A stretch of 64,000 bases of DNA, taken from positions 1 through 64,000 of the forward strand of contig JBKBQT010000012.1 of the NCBI GenBank assembly GCA_046292445.1, in the 5' to 3' direction. The position numbers were made by a program, and so were the translations under genes. Every line of letters starts with the position of its first letter. Within the stretch, counting starts at the first letter, position 1. Shown in pieces: positions 42,698 to 51,627 of this stretch. The stretch is from CALIZF01 sp046292445. Lineage in GTDB: Bacteria > Pseudomonadota > Alphaproteobacteria > Rhodobacterales > Rhodobacteraceae. Below the pieces are notes generated by a model. That model did not search any database and was not told where the DNA came from. It saw only the letters and a list, made by a program, of their open reading frames with translations.

Positions 42698-43626
42698 TGG
42701 ACCCGGGTTTCGACGAGGCGCTCTACTGGACGCTGATCGACCTTGCCAATGCGTTCCTGACGGGCACGTTCATCGGCGGATATTACGCGATCCTGTCGAT
42801 CGGTCTTGCGCTGTCCTTCGGGGTGATGCGGCTGGTGAACCTCGCCCATGGCGAGTTCCTGATCGTCGGGGCCTATCTTTCCGCGGTGATCCTCCAGGTG
42901 CTGCCGATCCCGACATTCCTCGTGCTGGTGTTCGTGGTGCCGATCATGTTCGGCATCGGTTACGGCTTGCAGCGTTTCCTGCTCAACCGCGTGTCGGTGC
43001 AGGCGATGGAGCGGCGGGGGATGTCGGCGAATTTCGGGCTGATGGCGCCGATCCTGGTCACCTTCGGGCTGGGCATCTTCATCTCGCACGGCCTGCTCGC
43101 GATCTTTTCGTCCGATTCCATGACGATCCGCAATTCGCTGGCCTTCTCGGCGGTGCGGCTGTCGTCCGATCTGTCGGTGTCGCTGCTGCGGGTGATCTTC
43201 TTTGGCGTGGCCATCCTGCTCCTGATCCTCCTGCATCTGTTCCTGCGGCATACGGCGACGGGCCGGGCGATCCGCGCGGCGTCCGACAACCCCACCTATG
43301 CCGCCCTGATGGGCATCCGGACCGAGCATGTGTTCGCCGTCGCGCTCGGCCTGTCGCTGGCCATCAGCGGGGTCGCGGGGTTCATGATCGGCATGACGCG
43401 GACCTTCCAGCCCTTCGACGGGCCGCAGTTCATCCTGATCGCCTTCGGCGTGGTCATCATCGGGGGGATGAACTCCATCGTCGGCAGCCTGATCGGCGGC
43501 GTCCTGCTCGGCATCGTGCAGGTGCTGGCGGGGACGTATTTCGGCCCCTCGGCACAGCTCGTGGGCGGCTACATGCTCGTGCTGGCGGTGCTTGCGTTCT
43601 TCCGCGAGGGGCTGTTCGCGCGATGA
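42697..43626 (+). CDS. livH: LIV-type ABC permease LivH
   Basis: A 309-residue permease with about eight helices. It has the LivH stretch IGLALSFGVMRLVNLAHGEF, RAIRAASDNPTYAALMGIRT (coupling loop) and FGVVIIGGMNSIVGSLIGG. It overlaps livF by one base and the next gene by four. It forms the membrane channel together with the LivM fusion. Confidence 0.92.
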   Translation: MDPGFDEALYWTLIDLANAFLTGTFIGGYYAILSIGLALSFGVMRLVNLAHGEFLIVGAYLSAVILQVLPIPTFLVLVFVVPIMFGIGYGLQRFLLNRVSVQAMERRGMSANFGLMAPILVTFGLGIFISHGLLAIFSSDSMTIRNSLAFSAVRLSSDLSVSLLRVIFFGVAILLLILLHLFLRHTATGRAIRAASDNPTYAALMGIRTEHVFAVALGLSLAISGVAGFMIGMTRTFQPFDGPQFILIAFGVVIIGGMNSIVGSLIGGVLLGIVQVLAGTYFGPSAQLVGGYMLVLAVLAFFREGLFAR

Positions 43627-45590
43627 TCGGGCAGGCGCTGGCAGCCGCATCGGATCGCCGCGTCGCGCCCTGGCTGGTCGCGGCGCTGCTGGCGGTGCTG
43701 GTGGCCTTCCCGTGGATCGCGGGGGAGGGCGGGCGGTATTACACCGTCCTGCTGATGACGGTGTTCATCTTTGCCACGCTCGGCCATGCCTGGAACCTGC
43801 TGGCGGGGTTCTGCGGCCTCTTGTCCTTCGGGCTTCAGGTCTATGTCGGGCTCGCGGGCTTCACGGTGGCGATCCTGAACTACTACGCGGGCGTCAACGT
43901 CTGGTGGGCGATGATCCTGAGCATCGTCGTCACCGCCGCCTTCGCGCTGGTGCAGGCCGTGCCGCTGTCGGAACAGCACGGGCGGCGCAACACCTGGATC
44001 GGGGTCGGGGTCGCGCTGGTGCTGTGGATGATCTACGAGGCGATCATCCTGTGGAACCCCGGCGCCGACATCTTCGGCGGCAGCTATATCCGGCGGGTCA
44101 TCATCCTGTTCCTCATCTTCCTCGGGGCGCTGCCGCTCTTGAAGCTGCAGGGCGCCTATTTCGCCGTCGCGACCTGGCTCATCGCCTCTGCCGTCGCCTC
44201 GATCTTCAACGAATGGCGGGTGGTCGGTGCCGGCGGGGGCATGAACATCGCCAATGCGACGACGATCAACGGGCGGTATTACGCCGGGCTGATCCTCGTG
44301 GTTCTGGCGACCGCCGTGGTGTGGTGGCTGCTGCGCAGCCGCTATGGCCGGGCGCTCACCGCCGTGCGCGACGACGAAGAGGCGGCAACGGCGATCGGCA
44401 TCGACATCCGCGGCATCAAGACGATGGTGTTCCTGATCTCGGCGCCGATGGCCGGGCTTGCCGCGGCGCTCCACTATATCGACCAGGTGACGATCACGCC
44501 GCCCGATGCATTCCACATCCGCTGGTCGGCCTATGCGGTGTTCATCGTGGTGGCCGGCGGGATGGGCACCCTTGTCGGGCCGATCATCGGGGCGGTGCTG
44601 TTCATCATCGTGCAGCGGTTCCTCGTCGGCTTCTGGGGCGGGGGCGATCTGACGCTGGGGATCGCGGCGGTGCTGCTGATCCTGCTGCTGCCGCGCGGGA
44701 TTGCCGGCTGGCTCGACGATCTGCGCGGCGCGGCGGTCGGGCGGTCGGCCGGCATGCCGCGCCTCGGGCTGCTGCCGCCGGTGCGGCCCGGGGCCATCGT
44801 TTCGGCCAGCCTGCTGCCGTCCAGCCCCGCGCTGCACCTGCTGCCCGGCACGCCCGACTGGCAGGGCCTGCGCGCGGCGGTGCGGACCGTTGCCGGCCGG
44901 ATCGCCAAGGCGCGGCCCGACACGCTTGTCCTGCTGACCGCCGCCCGGCCGGCCCGGGCGGCCCTGTCGCCCGGATCGCGGGCGCGCGTGACCGGCCGCT
45001 ACCGCGACCCCGCCCTTGCCGCCTTCGGCGACATCCCGCTCGACATCCGGCTCGACCAGCCGCTGGCCCGCGCGCTGGCCGCGGCGGGCCTTGCGCCGCG
45101 CCGCGCGCCCGATGCCGCGGCGATGGGCGCGGGCGGCGTGGCGGCGGCGCTGGCCGCGATCGATCCCGGGGGGCGGTTCCGCGTGGTCGTTCTCGACCTT
45201 GGCGGCCTCGCGCCGCTCGAGGCCGCGGCGGCCGGGCAGGCCGTCGCGCGCGTCGTGCGCGAGACGGGGCGGCGGGTGTCGCTCGTCGGGCTCGGCGGGC
45301 TGTCGCGATCGGCCGCCCCGGTCGAGGTCGCGGGCGATCCCGGGCGGCTGGCGGGGGCCGAGGACGATCTGGCCAACCGCACGTTGCTCGGCTGGCTCGA
45401 ACAGGGCGACCTGCTGGCCCTCGGGCGCGGCCTGCCCGAAGTCGCGACGGCGGCGGGGATCGAGGGCGGCGGGGCCGTGCTTGCCGCGCTCGAGGCTGCG
45501 CTGCCCGGACCGGCCGAGGTGCTGGCCTATGGTGCGGTCTTCGGCGCCGGGGCCGCGGTGACGGATCAACAGGCGGAGGGCCGGGCATGA
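43623..45590 (+). CDS. livM: LivM permease fused to an AmnA-like LigB-fold domain
   Basis: Residues 1 to about 376 are a LivM permease: ATLGHAWNLLAGFCGLLSFG, LKLQGAYFAVATWLIASAVA, RYGRALTAVRDDEEAATAIGI (coupling loop) and AGGMGTLVGPIIGAVLF. Without a stop the frame continues into a 278-residue domain from residue 378. It aligns by eye with AmnA of the same operon: PGAIVSASLLPSSPALHLLP, AKARPDTLVLLTAARP, RVSLVGLGGLS (551-561), AEDDLANR (579-586) and YGAVFGAGA (636-644). Ring-cleavage metal ligands are not evident, as in AmnA. LivM C-termini are expected to face the cytoplasm, so this could dock the dioxygenase at the importer. An internal ATG at 44754 could also give the domain separately. Confidence 0.88.
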   Translation: MIGQALAAASDRRVAPWLVAALLAVLVAFPWIAGEGGRYYTVLLMTVFIFATLGHAWNLLAGFCGLLSFGLQVYVGLAGFTVAILNYYAGVNVWWAMILSIVVTAAFALVQAVPLSEQHGRRNTWIGVGVALVLWMIYEAIILWNPGADIFGGSYIRRVIILFLIFLGALPLLKLQGAYFAVATWLIASAVASIFNEWRVVGAGGGMNIANATTINGRYYAGLILVVLATAVVWWLLRSRYGRALTAVRDDEEAATAIGIDIRGIKTMVFLISAPMAGLAAALHYIDQVTITPPDAFHIRWSAYAVFIVVAGGMGTLVGPIIGAVLFIIVQRFLVGFWGGGDLTLGIAAVLLILLLPRGIAGWLDDLRGAAVGRSAGMPRLGLLPPVRPGAIVSASLLPSSPALHLLPGTPDWQGLRAAVRTVAGRIAKARPDTLVLLTAARPARAALSPGSRARVTGRYRDPALAAFGDIPLDIRLDQPLARALAAAGLAPRRAPDAAAMGAGGVAAALAAIDPGGRFRVVVLDLGGLAPLEAAAAGQAVARVVRETGRRVSLVGLGGLSRSAAPVEVAGDPGRLAGAEDDLANRTLLGWLEQGDLLALGRGLPEVATAAGIEGGGAVLAALEAALPGPAEVLAYGAVFGAGAAVTDQQAEGRA

Positions 45591-47047
45591 AAGACATCCT
45601 GAACTTCATCGACGGCGCCTATGTCGAGGGGGCGGCGGGCCGCTGGTTCGACGATGTGAACCCCTGCACCGGCGCCGTGCATGCCCGCGTGTCCGAGGCC
45701 TCGGCCGCCGATGTGGACCGCGCCGTGCGCGCCGCCCGCGCGGCGCTGGCCGGCCCCTGGGGCGCCATGCCGCGCGCCGAGCGCGCCGCGATGATGCGGG
45801 CGGTCGCAGCCGGGATCGAGCGGCGGTTCGACGACTTCCTCGCCGCCGAGGTGGCCGACACCGGCAAGCCCCACGGCCTTGCGCGGGCCGTGGACATCCC
45901 GCGCGGGGCGGCGAATTTCCGCATCTTCGCCGACATGATCGCGGGTCTGGGCGAACAGGCCTTCCCGATGGACACGCCCGACGGGGCCGGTGCGCTCAAT
46001 TACACCATGCGCCGGCCCAAGGGCGTGGTCGCGGTCATCAGCCCGTGGAACCTGCCGCTTCTCCTGATGACATGGAAGGTCGCGCCGGCGCTCGCCTGCG
46101 GCAATACCGTCGTCGCCAAGCCGTCCGAGGAAACGCCGGCCACCTGCGCCCTTCTGGGCGATGTGATGAACGCGGTCGGCGTGCCGCAGGGGGTGTTCAA
46201 CGTGGTGCACGGCTTCGGCCCCGGCTCGGCGGGCGAGGCGCTGACCCGGCATCCCGGCGTCGATGCGATCACCTTCACCGGCGAGACGCGGACGGGCGAG
46301 GCGATCATGCGGGCGGCGGCCGCCGGCACCCGCGACATCTCGTTCGAGCTTGGCGGCAAGAACGCGGCGCTGGTCTTTGCCGATTGCGATCTCGAGGCGG
46401 CGGTGGCGGGCACGGTGCGGTCGGTGTTCACCAACTGCGGGCAGGTGTGCCTGTGCACCGAGCGGGTCTATGTCGAGCGCCCGATCTTCGCGCGCTTCGT
46501 CGCGCGTCTGGCCGAGGCGGCATCGGCGCTGCGCCCCGGCGCGCCGGACGATCCGGCCACCGGGATCGGCCCCCTCATTTCCGCAAGCCACCGCGCCAAG
46601 GTGCTGGGCTATTTCGACAAGGCCCGGGCGGCGGGGGCGACGGTCGTCGCCGGGGGCCGGGTGCCGGCGGTGCCGGCGGGGCTGGCAGGCGGTTTCTGGG
46701 TCGAGCCGACGATCTGGACCGGCCTTGCCGAGGACAGCGCCCCGGTGCGCGAAGAGGTGTTCGGCCCGGTCTGCCACATCGCCCCGTTCGACACCGAGGA
46801 CGAGGCGCTGCGGCTGGCCAACGACAGCCCCTACGGCCTTGCCGCGGTGATCTGGACGCAGACCCTCGCCCGCGCGCATCGCGTGGCGCCGCGTCTCGAC
46901 GCGGGGATCGTCTGGGTCAACACCTGGAACCTGCGCGACCTGCGCACCCCGTTCGGCGGCGCGAAACAATCGGGGATCGGCCGCGAGGGCGGCACCTATT
47001 CGCTGGATTTCTATACCGAACTCAAGAACATCTGCATCAAGCTCTGA
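45587..47047 (+). CDS. amnC: 2-aminomuconate semialdehyde dehydrogenase-like
   Basis: A 486-residue aldehyde dehydrogenase with VAVISPWNLPLLLMTWKVAP (Asn155), FELGGKNAALVF (Glu254) and FTNCGQVCLCTERVYV (catalytic Cys288). The GQVCLC.ERVYV form is characteristic of 2-aminomuconate and 2-hydroxymuconate semialdehyde dehydrogenases. It oxidises the ring-cleavage product to 2-aminomuconate with NAD. The ATG overlaps the LivM fusion stop. Confidence 0.92.
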   Translation: MKDILNFIDGAYVEGAAGRWFDDVNPCTGAVHARVSEASAADVDRAVRAARAALAGPWGAMPRAERAAMMRAVAAGIERRFDDFLAAEVADTGKPHGLARAVDIPRGAANFRIFADMIAGLGEQAFPMDTPDGAGALNYTMRRPKGVVAVISPWNLPLLLMTWKVAPALACGNTVVAKPSEETPATCALLGDVMNAVGVPQGVFNVVHGFGPGSAGEALTRHPGVDAITFTGETRTGEAIMRAAAAGTRDISFELGGKNAALVFADCDLEAAVAGTVRSVFTNCGQVCLCTERVYVERPIFARFVARLAEAASALRPGAPDDPATGIGPLISASHRAKVLGYFDKARAAGATVVAGGRVPAVPAGLAGGFWVEPTIWTGLAEDSAPVREEVFGPVCHIAPFDTEDEALRLANDSPYGLAAVIWTQTLARAHRVAPRLDAGIVWVNTWNLRDLRTPFGGAKQSGIGREGGTYSLDFYTELKNICIKL

Positions 47048-47118
47048 CCCCCCGCGCCCGCCACCCGCGCCGGCCGGACCGCCGCCGCGCCCCGCGGGCT
47101 TGCCGACCCCGAAAGGAC

Positions 47119-47601
47119 ATGTTCGTGAACGCCATCGACCGCCGCCTTGCCGAGATCGGGATCGACCTGCCCGAGGCCGCCCCGCCGATGGCCGCGCTGC
47201 TCACGCCGACGCGGCTGGTCGGCAACCGGCTGGTCGTGTCGGCGCAGACCCCCAAGCTCGGCCGGCGCATCGTCTATACCGGCAAGGTGGGGGCCGAGCT
47301 TGACCTTGCCACCGGCCAGCTTGCCACGCGGCTCTGCGCGCTCAACGTGATCGCGCATGCCCGCGCTGCGCTCGGGGGCGATCTCGGGCGGATCGCGGCG
47401 GTGGTGCAGCTGCGCGGCTACGTGAACGTCGCGCCCGGCTTTCACCAGATCGCCGAAGTCGTGAACGGCGCGTCGCAGGTGATCCTCGACATCTTCGGGC
47501 CCGAGGTCGGCGCCCATTGCCGCACCGCCGTCGGCGCGGCCGGCATGCCGTTCGACGTCGCCGCGGAAGTCGAGGCGGAGTTCCTGACCCACACGGGCTG
47601 A
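47119..47601 (+). CDS. RidA-family protein 3
   Basis: A 160-residue protein of the longer YjgF branch: LVGNRLVVSAQTPKLGRRIV, YTGKVGAELDLATGQLATRL, GYVNVAPGFHQIAEVVNGAS and HCRTAVGAAGMPFDVAAEVE, with the conserved Arg. It ends the operon behind amnC, after a 70-base spacer with a GAAAGGA site. It may hydrolyse a side-product enamine or protect PLP enzymes. Confidence 0.85.
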   Translation: MFVNAIDRRLAEIGIDLPEAAPPMAALLTPTRLVGNRLVVSAQTPKLGRRIVYTGKVGAELDLATGQLATRLCALNVIAHARAALGGDLGRIAAVVQLRGYVNVAPGFHQIAEVVNGASQVILDIFGPEVGAHCRTAVGAAGMPFDVAAEVEAEFLTHTG

Positions 47602-47606
47602 CGGCG

Positions 47607-49295
47607 TCAGAGCGCCGCCGCGCTTCGCCCGCTGCGCAGGCCCCCCGCCAGCGCGAAGAGCAAGAGCGCCACCACCGTCACCCCCACCAGCATCGCCGCA
47701 TAGGCCGCCGCGATCCCCACATCGCCGCCCAGCGACTGCTGATAGGCCGCAATGGGCAGCGTGCGCGTCGCCCCGGTGTAGAGCACGATCGAGGCCGAGA
47801 GTTCGTTGAGGATCTCGACCCAGGCGATGGCCGCGCCGGCCAGGATCGCGGGCCGCATCAGGGGCACCATCACCCGCGCGAACCCGCGCGCAGGCGGCAT
47901 GCCGAGGTTCTGCGACGCATCCTCGAGCCCCGGGTCGATCTGGAAAACCGAGGACGATGCGGCGCGCGTCATGTAGGGCAGGCGCCGCACGAGGTAGACG
48001 ATGCCGATGATCGTCGCGGTGCCGGTCAGGAACAGCGGCGGGCCGTTGAACACCTGCGCATAGCCGATGCCGATCACCGTGCCGGGCACGACATAGGGGA
48101 TCATCACCAGAAGGTCGATCGCCCGCGCCAGCGGCCCGCTGCGACGGGTGACGAAATAGCCCAAAGCCGTGCCCAGCACCACCGTCACCGCCAGCGCCGA
48201 GCCGGCGAAGACAAGGCTGTTGGTCAGCGCATTGCCCATGATCGCCCAGGCGCGGGCATAGTTGTCCAAGGTCAGGACCGGCTGGAACACCACCCCGCGC
48301 ACCTCGAGCACCGACGAGACGAAGATGACGAACAGCGGCAGGTTGGTCACCGCGACAAAGACCGACACGCCCAGCGTCATCGCCCAGCGCCGCCAGCCCG
48401 TCAGCGGCGCGGGCGCGCGGTCGGGGGCGGTGTCGTTTTCCACCTTGCGCCGCGCGGCGAGGAACCGCGCGCCGATCACCAGCGCGAAGGCGATCAGCAC
48501 GAGGATGACGCAGGTCGTCGCCGCCAGCCCCGTCTCGCGCCCGATCTCCGACAGGTAGAGCGAATAGGCGAGCGTCGCGAGCACCGGGTAGCGATCCCCC
48601 TCGCCGAGGATCGCGGGCGTACCGAAATCGGAGATCGCACCGAGGAACACCAGAAGGCCGGCGGTCACGATGGCCGGCATCACCAGCGGCAGGGTGATGC
48701 CCCAGGTGACGCGCCAGGGCGGGCGGCCGAGGCTTGCCGCCGCCTCCTCGAGCCCCCGGTCCACCCGCAGGAAGGCGCCCCGCACCACGAGGAACACCAG
48801 CGGAAAGAGGCTGAATGCCGAGGCGAGCGCGATGCCGTAGGGCCCGTAGATCGTCGGCAGCGCGATGCCCGCGTCGCGCGCGGCCAGCGTCACGAAGCCC
48901 GAGCGGCCGAAAAGGATGATCCAGGCATAGGCCCCGACGAAGGGCGGCGAGAGCATCGACAGAAGGATCGCAACCTCGATCAGCGCCTTGCCCGGAAACG
49001 CATAGCGGGCAAAGACGAAGGCCAGCGGCAGCCCGAGCGCCAACGCCAGCAGCGTGGCCAGCGCCCCGGTCACGAGGCTGTTGCTCAGCGCGCGGCGAAA
49101 GAAGCCCGAGCCGAAGAAGGTCTGGAAATTCTCGAGCCCGAAGGCGCCGCTGCGCTGGCCGATGAAGGCCTGCTTGACCAGCTCGGCGAGCGGCAGCGCG
49201 ACGAACACCAGAAGGAACACCAGCGCCGCGCCGGCCAGCAGGTTCCACGGATCGGCGGCCGCGCGCCGCCAGCCAAGGCCGGCCCGCGCAATCAC
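47607..49295 (-). CDS. ABC permease, ferric/2-aminoethylphosphonate type
   Basis: The 562-residue permease has two fused transmembrane halves, each with the EAA-like loop: EEAAASLGRPPWRVTWGITLP in the first and EDASQNLGMPPARGFARVMV in the second. This is the FbpB/PhnV-type layout. The GTG at 49295 overlaps the ATPase stop by four bases, and upstream residues in the frame are low-complexity. It converges on the last amn gene with only five bases between, so no shared control is expected. Confidence 0.9.
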   Translation of the reverse strand: MIARAGLGWRRAAADPWNLLAGAALVFLLVFVALPLAELVKQAFIGQRSGAFGLENFQTFFGSGFFRRALSNSLVTGALATLLALALGLPLAFVFARYAFPGKALIEVAILLSMLSPPFVGAYAWIILFGRSGFVTLAARDAGIALPTIYGPYGIALASAFSLFPLVFLVVRGAFLRVDRGLEEAAASLGRPPWRVTWGITLPLVMPAIVTAGLLVFLGAISDFGTPAILGEGDRYPVLATLAYSLYLSEIGRETGLAATTCVILVLIAFALVIGARFLAARRKVENDTAPDRAPAPLTGWRRWAMTLGVSVFVAVTNLPLFVIFVSSVLEVRGVVFQPVLTLDNYARAWAIMGNALTNSLVFAGSALAVTVVLGTALGYFVTRRSGPLARAIDLLVMIPYVVPGTVIGIGYAQVFNGPPLFLTGTATIIGIVYLVRRLPYMTRAASSSVFQIDPGLEDASQNLGMPPARGFARVMVPLMRPAILAGAAIAWVEILNELSASIVLYTGATRTLPIAAYQQSLGGDVGIAAAYAAMLVGVTVVALLLFALAGGLRSGRSAAAL

Positions 49296-50413
49296 AAGAG
49301 CCGCCGTCCGTCGTTGCGGGCGTAAAGGCGCAGGCGGCCCGTCGCCGGGGCAAGCCGGACCGTCTGCCCGTCGCGCGGGCAGTCCGGGCCCGAGGGCAGA
49401 TCGACGTCGAGCCGCAGCCCGCCGGCCGTCTCGACCCGAAGCCGCGTGCGCGGCCCGAGGAAGGACCGCACCAGAACCCGCGCCGCGATGCCCGGCGCAT
49501 CGGGCGCCGCCGGGGCCAGATCCTCGGCCCGCAGGCCCGCGCGCACCGGGCCGCGCACCGCTGTCCCCGCCGGCAGCGGCAGCGGCGCCTCGCCCGCGAT
49601 CACCAGCCGCGGCGGATCGCCCGCCACCTCGGCCTCGATCCAGTTGCACCCGCCGATGAAGTCGGCGACGAAGGCATTGGCGGGGTCGTCGAACACCACC
49701 TCGGGCGCGGCGATCTGCTGGATCACGCCGCCCTGCATCACCGCCACCCGATCCGAGATCGACATCGCCTCGTCCTGGTCATGCGTCACATAGAGCGTGG
49801 TGATCCCCAGTTCCCGCTGCATCAGCCGGATTTCCTGCCGCATCTCGACCCTGAGCTTGGCGTCGAGGTTCGACAGGGGCTCGTCCATCAGCAGAAGGTC
49901 GGGCTCGATCACCAGCGCGCGGGCGATGCCCACCCGCTGCTTCTGCCCGCCCGACAGCGCATCGGGAAAGCGGGCGGCGAGATGGCCGAGCTGCACCCGG
50001 TCGAGCGCGCGGGCCACCCGCGCCGCCCGCTCGCCCGCCGCAACGCCCCGTGCGCGCAGGCCATAGGCGACATTCTCGGCCACCGACAGATGCGGAAAAA
50101 CGGCATAGCTCTGGAACACCATGCCGAAATTGCGCTTGTGCGGCGGGCTTGCGTCGAGCGCGCGCCCCTCGAGCCGGATATGCCCCGCATCCTGCGCGAT
50201 GAAGCCCGCGATGCAGCGCAGCAGCGTGGTCTTGCCGCAACCCGAGGGGCCGAGGAGCGTGACCAGCTCGCCCCGCCGCACGCGCAGGTCGATGCTGCTG
50301 AGCGCCCGGTGATCGGCGAATGTCTTGGACAGGCCCTCGACCACCAGATGGTCCGGGGCGGCGGCAGGCTCTGCCGCCGCCCCTGTCAGCGGCTGTTGCT
50401 CGACGGCGTTCAA
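49292..50413 (-). CDS. ABC ATPase, PotA/FbpC type
   Basis: An ATPase of about 373 residues: Walker A GPSGCGKTT, QSYAVFPHLSVAENVAYGL, signature LSGGQKQRVGIARAL, Walker B LLLMDEPLSNLD and switch His in VTHDQDEAM. A C-terminal TOBE domain follows (GPVRAGLRAEDLAP onward). The TTG at 50413 is preferred; a TTG at 50434 overlapping the binding-protein gene is possible. It energises the adjacent permease. Confidence 0.9.
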   Translation of the reverse strand: MNAVEQQPLTGAAAEPAAAPDHLVVEGLSKTFADHRALSSIDLRVRRGELVTLLGPSGCGKTTLLRCIAGFIAQDAGHIRLEGRALDASPPHKRNFGMVFQSYAVFPHLSVAENVAYGLRARGVAAGERAARVARALDRVQLGHLAARFPDALSGGQKQRVGIARALVIEPDLLLMDEPLSNLDAKLRVEMRQEIRLMQRELGITTLYVTHDQDEAMSISDRVAVMQGGVIQQIAAPEVVFDDPANAFVADFIGGCNWIEAEVAGDPPRLVIAGEAPLPLPAGTAVRGPVRAGLRAEDLAPAAPDAPGIAARVLVRSFLGPRTRLRVETAGGLRLDVDLPSGPDCPRDGQTVRLAPATGRLRLYARNDGRRLL

Positions 50414-50420
50414 ACCCGCC

Positions 50421-51422
50421 TCAGCGACGGGCAAGCGCCACGTAGAGATCGCGGTATTTCGGGGTCGAAGCCCGCACCCAGGCCGGCGGCGGGTTGTTCA
50501 CCGGCAGGTCCGCGGCGGCGGGCACGTTGGCCGGCGGCGGAACATCGTCGCGGATCGGGCGGCGGCCGAACTGGCCGACGATCAGCGATTGCCCCTCGAC
50601 CGAGGTGATGTAGTCGAGCAGCGCCCTTGCCCCTTCCGGGTTCGGCCCGCCCTTGATGAGCGCCATGGCATCGGCCGACAGCGCGATCCCCTCGCGCGGA
50701 TAGACCGTGCGCACCGGCGCGCCGCCGTCGATGAAGCGCTGGGCATTGTCCTCGAGCGTCATGCCGATGGCATATTCGCCCCCCGCCGTGCCGCGCGAGA
50801 CGCCGCCCGAGCTGCCGGTGACGATGAAGTTGGGGAACATCTTCTCGAACAGCGCCCAGCCCGCGTCCTCGTTGCCGGCGGTGTGGACGATCTGCAGCAG
50901 CTGGATCAGGGCCGATCCCGACTTGTCTGCACCGGCGAAGGCGATGCGATCCTTCCATTTCGGATCGGCAAGGTCGGCCCAGGCGCCGGGCATCTCGGCC
51001 TCGGGAACGAGGTTGGTGTTGACCATCAGCACCGTCGGGACCGTGACCGAGAAGGGCGACCAGATCTCGCTGACCTTGATGTCGGCGCGCACGGCCTCGG
51101 TGCCGGCCGGGGCATAGGCCTCGAACAACTGCGGGGCCGCGTCGATCCCCTCGCCGCCGATCGAGATGACGCAGTCGCCGAGCGGGCGCGCCGCTTCGGC
51201 CGTCACGCGGGCGACGAGTTCGCCCGAGCCGGCAGCGACGGATTCGATGGTAAAGCCGGTCGCGGCGGTAAAGCCGGGCGCGAGCGCGTTCACGCTGTCG
51301 GCAAAGGCGGTATAGACCGAAACGGTCTTGGACTGGGCGCGCAGCAGGCCGGGCGCGGCGAGCGTGGCGGCCGAACCGGCGAGCGCGGCAAGGGCATGGC
51401 GGCGCGAAAGCGTCAGGGTCAT
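50421..51422 (-). CDS. ABC substrate-binding protein, Fe3+/AEP type
   Basis: A 333-residue exported protein. Its start MTLTLSRRHALAALAGSAATL has a twin-arginine-like signal (SRRHAL). The fold matches type II binding proteins: VYTAFADSVNALAPGFTAAT, GAWADLADPKWKDRIAFAGA and GGEYAIGMTLEDNAQRFIDG. The AWADLADPKWK pattern is common to iron and 2-aminoethylphosphonate receptors. It is the first gene of the minus-strand importer operon. Confidence 0.88.
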   Translation of the reverse strand: MTLTLSRRHALAALAGSAATLAAPGLLRAQSKTVSVYTAFADSVNALAPGFTAATGFTIESVAAGSGELVARVTAEAARPLGDCVISIGGEGIDAAPQLFEAYAPAGTEAVRADIKVSEIWSPFSVTVPTVLMVNTNLVPEAEMPGAWADLADPKWKDRIAFAGADKSGSALIQLLQIVHTAGNEDAGWALFEKMFPNFIVTGSSGGVSRGTAGGEYAIGMTLEDNAQRFIDGGAPVRTVYPREGIALSADAMALIKGGPNPEGARALLDYITSVEGQSLIVGQFGRRPIRDDVPPPANVPAAADLPVNNPPPAWVRASTPKYRDLYVALARR

Positions 51423-51627
51423 GGGCGACCTCCTGGAATTGCGTTGTCCTGTGTGCCTAGGCAAATCGGATGACAAAGCGATGACATCTGCGGGCGACAG
51501 GCGGCACCCGTCGCGGCGCGGCGGGCCGCAGGCCGGGCGCCAGACCTTCCGGCCGCGCCGCCGTGCCCACCCCTTCCCCCCGCGCCACCGCTGCGCTATG
51601 GGGGCGCGTTGTCCACAGGAGGGCCAG

